The notes under the pieces are model-generated. The model was given only the letters and a program-made list of their open reading frames with translations, had not been told where the DNA came from and did no database searches. From Rodentolepis nana (taxonomy: Eukaryota; Platyhelminthes; Cestoda; Cyclophyllidea; Hymenolepididae): a stretch of 10,984 nucleotides of DNA. Location: assembly GCA_900617975.1 (NCBI GenBank), contig UZAE01013622.1:1-10984 (forward strand), in the 5' to 3' direction. This document shows, piece after piece, positions 1 to 7,027 of this stretch. The stretch's first letter is position 1, and every line of letters starts with the position of its first letter. Position numbers and translations under genes: made by a program.

Positions 1-67
1 CTTCCCTCAATTAAAGGGCTAATGATAGCTATCAAAACGTCTGCCATTTGAAATAAATAAATAAATA
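1..67 (+). mobile_element. SINE/LINE 3' tail, clipped by the window edge
   Basis: The sequence TTAAAGGGCTAATGATAGCT, then ATCAAAACGTCTGCCATTTG, then an AAAT-repeat tail, matches the last 60 or so bases of the element at 6543-6856 with a few substitutions. The 5' part lies outside the window, so SINE-like copy and truncated LINE cannot be told apart. The flank beginning about 68 (CAATAGACATGG) should recur left of the window if the duplication survives. Confidence 0.8.
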
Positions 68-301
68 CAATAGACATGGAAAGTACATAGATGCAGAAGA
101 GTCTCGATAAAAATAGACCACGTTAGCATGAAATACTGCCTCAACTTGATTCTGGCCCACGAGCCGACATCAGTTAATGATTCCAATGACTATTTTCGTT
201 CTGTCCATTAATCGGTCGGCTTTTGTAGTATCGGCATGGTAGTTGACGTCTTCCTCGACAGCGCCTCAATATGTGCACGATAGTCCATCGGGTTAAGGTC
301 A

Positions 302-327
302 GGGGGGAGGGGAGGGTGTGGTTAGGG
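302..327 (+). repeat. G-rich tract with quadruplex-like spacing
   Basis: Runs of 6, 4 and 3 G are separated by single A bases, and a fourth GGG follows eight bases later (325-327). Four runs of three or more G make it the best quadruplex-like pattern apart from the long homopolymer. Confidence 0.65.
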
Positions 328-1144
328 AAGTTTCGGAGGCCAAGCTAAGAAGTGATATGGCCCTAAAAATTGGGAAGCAACCAACTACGTATGACCTATT
401 ATTAGTTACACTGTAGTTATCCAGAGCCCAACTATAGTGATATGCGATTCCATGAGAATATCTAAATATCATCTATGACCTTCCTTCTTTAAAAGGCCGA
501 GATATCACATCATTCTAGGTGGAGGGTGTACTTCTGTTGTCATGAGAGCAGGAAGAAATCTAGTCTGCATGACTCGAGGAGTGCACTTTGGAGAAGTCAT
601 CTTTATTCCACTTGCTGTGATCTCCTACATTGGCACAAGTTCCCCCATCGGTAAAGAATCAGACTGTTTGTTCCATTGACTTTACTTCTCTTGCATTTTT
701 CACTATGATCTGAGTTTATGTGACCTCTTTGAGGAAATCTGAAATGCCACCATGATCACACCAGATTGGATGTAATAGTACTTCCTTCAGGTCACAACCT
801 CGTAATCGCAAACAGAATTCTTCGCTTGATGCTAAGACTTTTTACAAAGTTGAGAGTTCATGGAGGAGTAATAATAATTTTATTATTTTTGATTGCCGGT
901 ATCAATTATTATGCTTACACGATATTCCCTTCCATAATTCAAGTGGGTTCCAGACAACTATTCTCGTTATCCTCAATTAAGTGAATACAGAAGAAGAGTT
1001 TCAACTTATGTGTATAAACACCTTTAATAAATTTAAAACAGGCAGTAAAGTATTATTCGGTAAAATTTATGCCTAAAATTCCATACATAAGCATATTTTT
1101 GCAAACATTGTACATAAACAATACTGTTAAAATGAACAAAATAC

Positions 1145-1400
1145 GGGGTGCACGACAGACTTACCCTGGGAAACATACACTCATACGGCAAAAATGTCCA
1201 TTAACCGGCAGTTGACTTCTGACTTCAAACTACCATGGCTCGACTGTATGCCATATTCGATCACTTCCATAGTACTCACCTCACCTTAACTTTTTCTCTA
1301 CCTTTGTGTCCGTCTCTAGACCTTTTGTGACTTTGATGTTCACTCCCCCCCCCCCTCTGTGAAGCCAGAAGTCACCTAAAGGGCCTAATGATAACTATTA
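1145..1400 (+). mobile_element. SINE-like retroelement, older diverged copy
   Basis: This is the same family and orientation as 6543-6856. Shared blocks in the same order include GGGGTG, GACTTACC, CTGGG.AAC.TA, TCATACGGCAAAAA, GTTGACTTCTGACTTCAAAC (20 bases identical), TACTCACCTCACCTT, CTTTGATGTTC, a C run (1345-1355), CTGTGAAGCC, and AAAGGGC, CTAATGATAACTAT. Relative to the other copy it lacks about 18 bases near the head and carries other small indels. The last 25-30 bases and the AAAT tail are replaced by unrelated AT-rich sequence. I found no convincing target-site duplication, so the copy is probably older and eroded at its 3' end. The inverted arms (1211-1227 and 1360-1376) are kept. 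Confidence 0.85.
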
Positions 1401-1556
1401 TATAACTATGCAACTAACAAGCAAAATTTTATTTCAAATTTTTTGATAAAATTATTTGGCAAACGAGCCAAGTTATCGTTGGCATCGAGTAAAGAAAATT
1501 TATCAGAGTTCAGGTGGTCGATCACTTTGTCGTTTAACTTAAATGCTTCTGATGTA

Positions 1557-1572
1557 GGTTGAAAGTTAATTA
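1557..1572 (+). repeat. left target-site duplication of the LINE fragment
   Basis: GGTTGAAAGTTAATTA pairs with GGTTGGAAGTTAATTA at 1751-1766 (15 of 16 identical) and immediately flanks the 178-bp fragment. Confidence 0.78.
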
Positions 1573-1750
1573 TTACATGAAATGGCAGACTCTATGAAAT
1601 TTATCATTACCCCCTCAGTCATTAGGACTGGGCTTCGAAACAGGTGGATATTCTCCATTTCCTCCTGTAGGTCACATAGGGGGCCTGTGGGTTGAGTGTG
1701 CACTCCCAATCTGTGAAGGTGCTTCGCCAGCAATCGAGTTATCCCCACCG
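1573..1750 (-). mobile_element. 5'-truncated LINE fragment encoding a decayed C-terminal zinc-knuckle
   Basis: On the minus strand this 178-bp segment encodes ITRLLAKHLHRLGVHTQ, then GPLCDLQEEMENIHLFRSPV. This resembles the C-terminal end of arthropod non-LTR retrotransposon polyproteins, after RT and RNase H, where the usual pattern is C-P-L-C...H-L-..-C-P. Here the first Cys is Gly and the last Cys is Ser, while the second Cys and the His remain, so the knuckle is broken. The frame runs through to a stop at 1566-1568, just past the insertion point. The 3' end (TAATGATAA...TCTGCCATTTC) matches the tail of the SINE-like copies in this window. The segment is flanked by a 16-bp duplication with one mismatch (1557-1572, 1751-1766), so it inserted as a short 5'-truncated copy. 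The LINE clade cannot be fixed from this much protein. Confidence 0.75.
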
Positions 1751-1766
1751 GGTTGGAAGTTAATTA
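1751..1766 (+). repeat. right target-site duplication of the LINE fragment
   Basis: GGTTGGAAGTTAATTA is the partner of the repeat at 1557-1572. The single A/G difference suggests moderate age. Confidence 0.78.
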
Positions 1767-1880
1767 ATGTAAGTGACTTATTTCCAGAAATTAAAATCAG
1801 CTTTTTCCATTGCTACCGAATGCAATCTATTAGCTTAATTGCAAATGCATTTGCTTATTAATGAAAGATAAGCTCATCTT

Positions 1881-1894
1881 GGGGGAGGGGGGGG
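1881..1894 (+). repeat. G-rich tract (5 G, A, 8 G)
   Basis: The tract GGGGGAGGGGGGGG follows CATCTT. It is close in form to the other G runs in this window. Confidence 0.9.
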
Positions 1895-2071
1895 AAATCG
1901 AATATTCAGCCAACTCCTTTCTCAAATGAACGCTAAATTTTATGGGATGATGGTATTAAAATAGGTGTTGCTTATGTTCAGATAACTGAAATGAGTGTCA
2001 AAGTTAATAAAGAACGTTAAGAGTACAACCTGATCTCTGTACTCGGGACATTAATTGTTTAGAAAGGTGGA

Positions 2072-2081
2072 GGGGGGGGGG
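2072..2081 (+). repeat. 10-base G run
   Basis: GGTGGA precedes ten G and then TTGAAACGG. It is another isolated G run on the template strand of the liprin gene. Confidence 0.9.
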
Positions 2082-2217
2082 TTGAAACGGTCCAATTAAC
2101 ATGCAACTTTCATGAGCATTCGTAGCAGCTCGACAACCATCCGGATGACTCATCAAGTTAATTCGAACAATAAGTGCATTATATTTCTAAATTGGCATTT
2201 ACAATTAAAACACTCAC

Positions 2218-2521
2218 CGAACTGTCGTAGGTAAAATTTAATCCTGAAGAAAGTTGACTGGTTGTGGTTGGTTCTGTTAAAAGGTGAAAGGAAGGTTAAT
2301 GATGCGTTTGCAAAGTGTGCAACCGAATTGAAACAGCGCCTACTTAATTCAAGTGGGAGATCGGTTAGAGTCTCAGCATCCGTCTTTTCGGTATGTCTAC
2401 CTATAGGAGAAATTGATGAGGTGTGTCGATCATCTGACATGGGGTGCTTCGCTTTTAAGTCAGCGAGTTCTTGCTCTAATTGAGATGCCCGAGTAATTGC
2501 TGTTTTGAGCCGTTCTCGTAC
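2218..2521 (-). CDS. Liprin-alpha: liprin-alpha internal exon starting VRERL, 3' border uncertain
   Basis: The exon opens after a pyrimidine-rich acceptor (gtcttcttcttgtcttggag, AG at 2523-2522) with VRERLKTAI, then RASQLEQELADLK. Joined to the preceding ...HHKALDEK, this gives DEKVRERL, a hallmark liprin-alpha junction, so the 5' border is firm. The first 23 or so residues continue the coiled coil. After that the sequence becomes Ser/Thr/Asp-rich and does not resemble the family, which fits the variable linker liprins have here. The end drawn is the strongest donor in the open frame (tcg|gtgagt, GT at 2217-2216), giving 101 codons plus one base. Two weaker donors would give shorter exons ending at 2401 (atag|gtagac) or 2344 (ttaa|gtaggc). 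All three leave phase 1. The stretch from about 2340 down to 2218 (SVAHFANASLTF...) looks less liprin-like and may be intron. Confidence 0.75.
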
Positions 2522-2856
2522 CTCCAAGACAAGAAGAAGACAATTTGAATCCCAAATCACCCTTTTGGTATTCATAATGGTCAAATCTTAGTGATTTGAG
2601 TGGGCAAATGAAATGAATAGATATAAAAAAATGGAGAAAAGTACAAGTACTAAAAATGACTGTAATAAATAGAAAAAATAGATAGGTTTGATTGCCAAAG
2701 TTAGGAGTGCTAAATCAAGGTGAGCGGGATCAAAATAAGTCATTCGCTGTTATTTGGAGGGGGGGGGAGATCACTTCGTTGACAGCATCAAAATGATTAA
2801 AATCTCTTTCACCAATTAAGATAATCTTGTTTGTCTTATTTTTTATTTTGACACAC
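2522..2856 (-). other. liprin-alpha short intron, 335 bp
   Basis: A GTGTGT donor at 2856 and a polypyrimidine-AG acceptor at 2523-2522 separate ...HHKALDEK from VRERL. Removing it restores the conserved DEKVRERL sequence exactly, which proves both borders. It contains a 9-base G run on the plus strand at 2759-2767 and is otherwise unremarkable AT-rich sequence. Confidence 0.92.
2759..2767 (+). repeat. 9-base G run
   Basis: An uninterrupted G run in the 335-bp intron, about 100 bases from the donor. It is a C run in the liprin pre-mRNA. Confidence 0.9.
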
Positions 2857-3075
2857 CTTTTCATCTAGGGCTTTGTGATGTTCAAAGAGGGATTTGAGCG
2901 CTTTGAGTACCTCGACTTCTGAGCTGATACCACTGGAACTGGAACTGGAATTTCCATTGTACTCATCACCTCCTGGTATTGTTGTTGTTGAAGCAAGATT
3001 GTGACGCTTCACTACGGTCATGCGTAGAGAGCGCTCGTGTCTGGACACCAGACATTCCAGGTGCTCAAGAAGAAG
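2857..3075 (-). CDS. Liprin-alpha: liprin-alpha internal exon with the conserved [14 protein letters not shown] block (73 codons)
   Basis: This is the most diagnostic exon in the window. On the minus strand it follows acceptor AG at 3077-3076 (cttaatattttag). It begins [16 protein letters not shown], then RMTVVKR, and ends [23 protein letters not shown] before a GTGTGT donor (GT at 2856-2855). The first block (residues 1-24) and last block (about 49-73) match liprin-alpha almost residue for residue, which fixes both the family and the reading frame. It is 219 bases long and phase 0 at both ends, so it joins the neighbouring exons without a frame change. Residues 25-48 form a polar insert (Asn/Thr/Gly, then a run of six Ser) where the vertebrate and fly proteins known to me have only a short linker between VVKR and SSEVEV. 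The insert is probably a disordered loop between two coiled-coil segments. The serine run is encoded by repeated TCC AGT-type codons, so it could have grown by slippage. Confidence 0.95.
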
Positions 3076-4676
3076 CTAAAATATTAAGAAAAAGCATTAA
3101 TTGTCCACAACTAACCTCAATTCCAATTCACCTTGGTGCTGTTGTAAAGTACCTATTTCTTAAGTTAGTCTAATTATCTTTAACTAACGAAAACTAAAAC
3201 ATGACTTAGCAGTTCCATGACTCCTATGAAGCAAAAAACCTAATCTCAAAGCTTAAATTTCCAAATTAAATTAAATAGAGCATTTGTCCGTTTACACATA
3301 AATAATTGCGTATATACCACTTAATTGAAAGAAAGAAGAGCTTATTTGTTTTAAAGTTTACTGAGCCCCAGAAATAAAGGAAATAATGCTAAACTCCTAA
3401 ATCGCGGTTGATGTAAGCCTGTTTGAAATCCAATTTGATTGTAATCTGAATAAATCTGTACAATAAATTGGGAACGCTGAATGTACAGGCACGATAAACT
3501 TGAACGTATTGCCCCAATGCGATTCGTAGATTGGCCTGACCATTTCCTTACCAGCCCCATATTGCTCTATATTGTCGTAAACACTTTGATCAGACAAAAA
3601 ATTCCTTCTTATTGATTTGATTAAAATTTGTTAATTCAGGCTCGGTAGGCAAGCGATTTCATCCAGACATTTCGTGAGGCTCATTACTTTATATATTTCA
3701 GATGATCGAATATGTATGGCTATTGTTAAATGTTAACATGAACGCGCATTGTAAATTTTTTTTCATTTTGCAGCCTGTAGATTCATTTTTAGGTCGGGTG
3801 TAAGGTACTAGAGCCATTTGAAGCGTGAGGTGTAAATAACCACTGACTAGATGGTTTAGAATACAAGGTAGTAGCCCTATAATCCTCAAAGTGCATAATA
3901 TTTTGCGAATTGGACACTTTCATCTGATTTCTTCCTCATCGGTAACCTCGGATTAGAACGAATTATGAGACCCCAGATGGCACCTCAGACTCTGTTGTCA
4001 TAATCGGTACGAGAACTTATTGATTACTGTTTGAATGAACTACATATATATCCCATTTTATGAAAGTATATAATGTAACTCCGGTATTCCTGGCTGCCTG
4101 TTCCTAATCAGGTCATTTATTGATAAGTCCGTTTCACCACTGGTTAGTCTTAGCACTCTTCCCCCTCCCCCTCTACCTTGCTGCTTTAATTAACACAGAT
4201 TCGAAACCTGAAATAGGACAAGAAAACACTGGCTATCGTAAAAATCGAGAATGAAATCCATGGTGGTGTATAGTAATTCCATTCCTTAATTAAGATTGAC
4301 TGCAATATCATTGTCCTATTCATTTCTCCAATTCCTCATTTATCGCATAATGAGATTCATTTCTGTCGACATATAATTTATTACTCGACGCGCCAGGTGT
4401 TAATAAATTTCTCTCATTTAAACAAACTCTTGACTGTAGAGCTGTACTTTACTTATTAGACACGTTTCTTTTAATCGATTCTTTCCTAATATAGTTTTTC
4501 ACCTACCATCTGTCTTCATCTTTCCAACCTATTTGCTGCAGGAAGACATTTAAAGTTTAGAGGTGTGATGGAGGAGCCGATTCTATTTGACCTAAATTTT
4601 TACTCCACTGGTATAACTTATATCTTAAAAACACAAAAGCCCAAAGAGGTGGTGAGTGGACAATGTAGAAGCCCCT

Positions 4677-4688
4677 GGGGGGGGGGGG
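4677..4688 (+). repeat. 12-base G run
   Basis: This is an uninterrupted G run after GCCCCT in an AT-rich intron. No flanking similarity to the SINE-like copies was evident. Confidence 0.9.
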
Positions 4689-5035
4689 CATTTGGTCTCA
4701 TTCTTTGATCGCATTTATCCTAATTTCAGGGGTAATTTTCATGGTATACGAATCTATTGCAATGCAGTTCTATTTGAATTAATCTAGTGCTTTGTGTATG
4801 TTTCTTCGCGATTATTAATAGTTTTAAAAGTGGGAAAATTAAAAAATATAGAAATAACTTATCATCTCGATTTTTCGCATTCATTGTTTTCGTTGGTATT
4901 TCACGTTGGAAAACCTCTCCCATTAAATAATAGTATAAAGAAGGTTTGTGGTTGTTCTAATTTTGGAATCGAAACCCAGTGGTATTCAATTTGTTTAATT
5001 ATTTATCGATAGTTTAAATATATTTGAACGAAGTG

Positions 5036-5049
5036 AACACTCGAGTGTT
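5036..5049. repeat. 14-bp perfect palindrome AACACTCGAGTGTT
   Basis: The sequence equals its own reverse complement over 14 bases with no spacer. It could be a homodimer-binding site. A partly similar, non-palindromic CTAGTGTTTACTCG occurs about 80 bases downstream. No function can be assigned. Confidence 0.6.
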
Positions 5050-5294
5050 TATATGACTCATTGATCTTGGAGATTAGAAACCCTTAACATATTTGCGTTT
5101 GATATTGCCAAAACTCTAGTGTTTACTCGTAATGTCTGTGAATAATCCAGAGCTAACTATTAAGTGGCCTGAAAATATAGTTTAAGACAATGCAACCTGG
5201 TATTTTGATCCAATCGTAATTAAGGACTTTTAATTGATTTCGAATCAATACACCAGTGCCTGTAAAATTATAAATCTATGACTATGTTTTATTA

Positions 5295-5318
5295 GAAGTA
5301 AAAATAGTATTTTACTTC
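5295..5318. repeat. inverted repeat, 9-bp arms
   Basis: GAAGTAAAA (5295-5303) and TTTTACTTC (5310-5318) are perfect complements around a six-base loop. It is an AT-rich hairpin in an intron and may be chance. Confidence 0.6.
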
Positions 5319-5439
5319 CCATAGCCGATTACTTACAATCAAATATATATTATTCATATTTCATACAATTTCATGCATTTAGCATTACCTTAGATAAAAA
5401 AATTCGTCAATGTTCAAGAGTGGGAGACTTATAATACCA

Positions 5440-5472
5440 TTAAATTGGATGTCATTTAAATTTCCAATTTAA
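5440..5472. repeat. inverted repeat, 10-bp arms
   Basis: TTAAATTGGA (5440-5449) and TCCAATTTAA (5463-5472) are perfect complements with a 13-base loop. No duplication or transposon-like termini surround it. Confidence 0.6.
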
Positions 5473-6117
5473 GGACTCAACTGAGCCTGATATTTTGATA
5501 ATACATGTATCCCTCTTGAAACCCACTAAGGTCTCATAATGAAAGCAGGCACTTGTACAAAATAAAATTTCGTATTGCAGTTCATCGCTTTTAAACGCTT
5601 CCGCCATTATCCCTGGACAAATTCCATTTCAAATAGCATGAAACTACATTTGAGACAAACTACAAAGGTCCATCGTTAATAACTATTTCTTGGAATAATA
5701 AACTTCAATGTAGGCTAGCTTAGCCGTGAATCTAGGCACGTCTTGGCAGATTACGGTGAAAATTATGGGCAATTATTTTCATTAACCGAACACAATCAAG
5801 CATAATTCAAAGAAAACATGAAAAAAGGCAATTTATAGTCCGACTATGTTGTAATTGCCTGCAAGGAAGTCAATGGTAGTTTGATTGAAGTTTATTATTA
5901 TCTATATTTTATCAAGCAGTCATTTCCTCCCTTTGTGATGAAAAATTCTAAATTAAGGCCTTCATAATTTCGTAGAAACTCATTATTGTGCTGTGCGCAT
6001 TAATAGTGACCGCAATTCATAATTCAAAATCATGATTTTGTTTCAATTAGGCCAGATGATGTAAAGTTAGTTTCAAACACCTTAAATTACCGAAATTTGA
6101 ACTTTAAAATACAAGGA

Positions 6118-6146
6118 GGGGGGGGGGGGGGGGGGGGGGGNGGGGG
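6118..6146 (+). repeat. long G homopolymer with an unresolved base
   Basis: A nearly pure run of about 29 G contains an N at 6141 and is followed by A and four more G. It is by far the longest mononucleotide run here. Its true length is uncertain because such runs are hard to sequence, and the N shows the assembly could not resolve it. It could form a G-quadruplex on the plus strand. Confidence 0.9.
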
Positions 6147-6528
6147 AGGGGTTAGGCCTCGTAACTTGAATGGAAGAGCTTTTAATTAATCTGTTTTTTG
6201 TTAAATGGCGCTGCCTTTTAGCAGTCGTATTCATGAAACGCAGACGTTATAGCGAGCCCTGGTTAATGATGAGGCTTATTGGCCAATGAAAAAATTTAGC
6301 ATATTGATGCTTAATGCTACTAACAATTGAAAAAAACTCTCTTTCTTCTCTTTCATGCATTAAAAAAACTGTTAAAGTAGAAGTAAATGAGGACATATAG
6401 ATTAGTACATTTAAATTAAAATTTTAAAAAGCTAGTGATAATTCAACTTCTAATTTGGGTGGTGCAGTTTCTTTCTAATAGTATTTGAGTTCCCGTGCGT
6501 ACCGCTTATATCAAAAATGTCCTTTCTG

Positions 6529-6542
6529 ATATCTCTCATCAT
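6529..6542 (+). repeat. left target-site duplication of the 6543-6856 element
   Basis: The sequence ATATCTCTCATCAT is repeated without mismatch directly after the element tail. A 14-bp length is typical of LINE-mediated insertion. Confidence 0.9.
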
Positions 6543-6856
6543 GGGGTGGGCGATAGACTTACCTCCACGTGGTGCACCCTGGGCAACGTATATTCATACG
6601 GCAAAAACGTAGATTAATTGGTAGTTGACTTCTGACTTCAAACTACCCTCACCCCATTGTATGTCATATTCGACTACTTCCACAGTACTCACCTCACCTT
6701 TTTCCTACCTTCGTCTTTGAAGCACTCTTCTGTTGCCCCCCCCCTCCTCTCGACTTTTTTTCCACTTTGATGTTCCTTCCCCTCTGTGAAGCCTGAAGTC
6801 AACTAAAGGGCTAATGATAACTATCAGAACGCCTGCCATTTGATATAAATAAATAA
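6543..6856 (+). mobile_element. SINE-like retroelement, 314 bp, with perfect target-site duplication
   Basis: The element starts GGGGTGGGCGATAGACTTAC and ends in an AAAT-repeat tail (TATAAATAAATAAAT). It is bracketed by a perfect 14-bp direct repeat (ATATCTCTCATCAT at 6529-6542 and 6857-6870), the signature of target-primed insertion. It has no coding capacity. Its body is about 300 bp and recurs, diverged, at 1145-1400; its last 60 bp recur at 1-67. The terminal 70-80 bp also match the 3' end of the LINE fragment at 1573-1750, so a LINE machinery probably mobilised it. Inside are a nine-base C run (6736-6744), a CCACGTGG palindrome (6565-6572) that the other copy lacks, and inverted 17-nt arms at 6624-6640 and 6787-6803. 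I see no clear tRNA-type A and B boxes, so the head could be of another origin, or the element could be a 5'-truncated, rearranged LINE derivative. The intact duplication suggests fairly recent insertion. Confidence 0.85.
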
Positions 6857-6870
6857 ATATCTCTCATCAT
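6857..6870 (+). repeat. right target-site duplication of the 6543-6856 element
   Basis: This is an exact second copy of ATATCTCTCATCAT, directly after the AAAT-repeat tail. The first base or two could be shared with the tail, so the boundary is certain only to within a couple of bases. Confidence 0.9.
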
Positions 6871-6925
6871 AAACCGTAGAAAAATTGTTTCAATTAATTT
6901 GATTTAAATAATGAATTAAACTTAC

Positions 6926-7027
6926 TCGGGTATTATTTTGCTCCGCTTTGAGTTCCATGACTTCTTCATTTCGTTGAGCAAGCTCTTCTTTCGTGGCATT
7001 GAGTTCACGAGTGCAGGTTAGAATATC
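6926..7027 (-). CDS. Liprin-alpha: liprin-alpha internal exon, N-terminal coiled coil (34 codons)
   Basis: This is one exon of liprin-alpha (PPFIA family), a cytoplasmic scaffold of synaptic active zones and adhesion sites. Read on the minus strand, an acceptor (tttgttttag, AG at 7029-7028) precedes a fully open 102-base exon that starts in phase 0. It ends ...ACC CGA before a consensus donor (gtaagt, GT at 6925-6924). The peptide begins DILTCTRELN and ends VMELKAEQNNTR. It aligns without gaps to the liprin-alpha segment I know from flies and mammals (EFATLTKEL...ELKAERNNTR). Heptad-like spacing and E/K/Q content fit the N-terminal coiled coil, which in known liprins supports oligomerisation and binding to ELKS and RIM. 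The residue after NNTR in the family is LLLEH, exactly how the next exon begins, so the junction is supported from both sides. The first half is more diverged than the second. Assignment is from remembered family sequence, not a search. Confidence 0.9.

Larger units (their letters stand above)
1..2217 (-). other. start of a further liprin-alpha intron, continuing off the left edge
   Basis: No later liprin exon motif (for example KED.EERITTLEKRYL) is visible on the minus strand here, so this stretch is taken as intron after the VRERL exon. It holds four retroelement or tract features: a clipped SINE-like tail at 1-67, a decayed SINE-like copy at 1145-1400, a LINE fragment at 1573-1750, and G-rich tracts at 302-327, 1881-1894 and 2072-2081. 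The segment 330-1140 shows only short chance open frames. Confidence 0.65.
3076..6925 (-). other. liprin-alpha intron, 3,850 bp
   Basis: This intron lies between the ...NNTR exon and the LLLEH exon. Both borders are supported: donor gtaagt at 6925 and acceptor ...attttag at 3076. It carries the SINE-like insertion at 6543-6856 close to its 5' end, the long G homopolymer at 6118-6146, a 12-base G run at 4677-4688, a 14-bp palindrome at 5036-5049 and two AT-rich inverted repeats (5295-5318, 5440-5472). The remainder, including 3080-4670 and 5500-6110, is AT-rich sequence in which I recognise nothing further. Confidence 0.85.

Noticed and set aside
766..984. Plus-strand open frame of 72 residues with a hydrophobic stretch
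   Set aside because: It begins at TTG rather than ATG, shows no family resemblance, and the hydrophobic part comes from AT-rich codons. No splice or promoter context supports it.
1141..1440. Target-site duplication for the SINE-like copy at 1145-1400
   Set aside because: Only scattered AACAA/AAAT-type matches occur on the two sides; none is long enough to separate from AT-rich background.
2262..2483. Plus-strand frame opposite the VRERL exon
   Set aside because: It is antisense to a firmly assigned liprin exon and is a shadow of it.
2979..3173. Plus-strand frame opposite the LLLEH exon
   Set aside because: It is antisense shadow of the best-supported exon and has no similarity of its own.
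3351..3560. Second minus-strand frame overlapping the frame at 3397-3624
   Set aside because: Two overlapping frames with no recognisable product; this one has Ser/Arg/Leu-biased composition and no start context.
3698..3889. Minus-strand 63-residue frame
   Set aside because: Short, unrecognised, in intron sequence and without splice context; expected by chance.
4726..5012. Overlapping frames on both strands (4726-4923 minus, 4794-5012 plus)
   Set aside because: Low-complexity Lys/Ile/Phe-rich translations of AT-rich intron with no family resemblance.
6543..6640. tRNA-derived SINE head
   Set aside because: No convincing A-box and B-box pair or cloverleaf could be seen, so a tRNA origin is not claimed.
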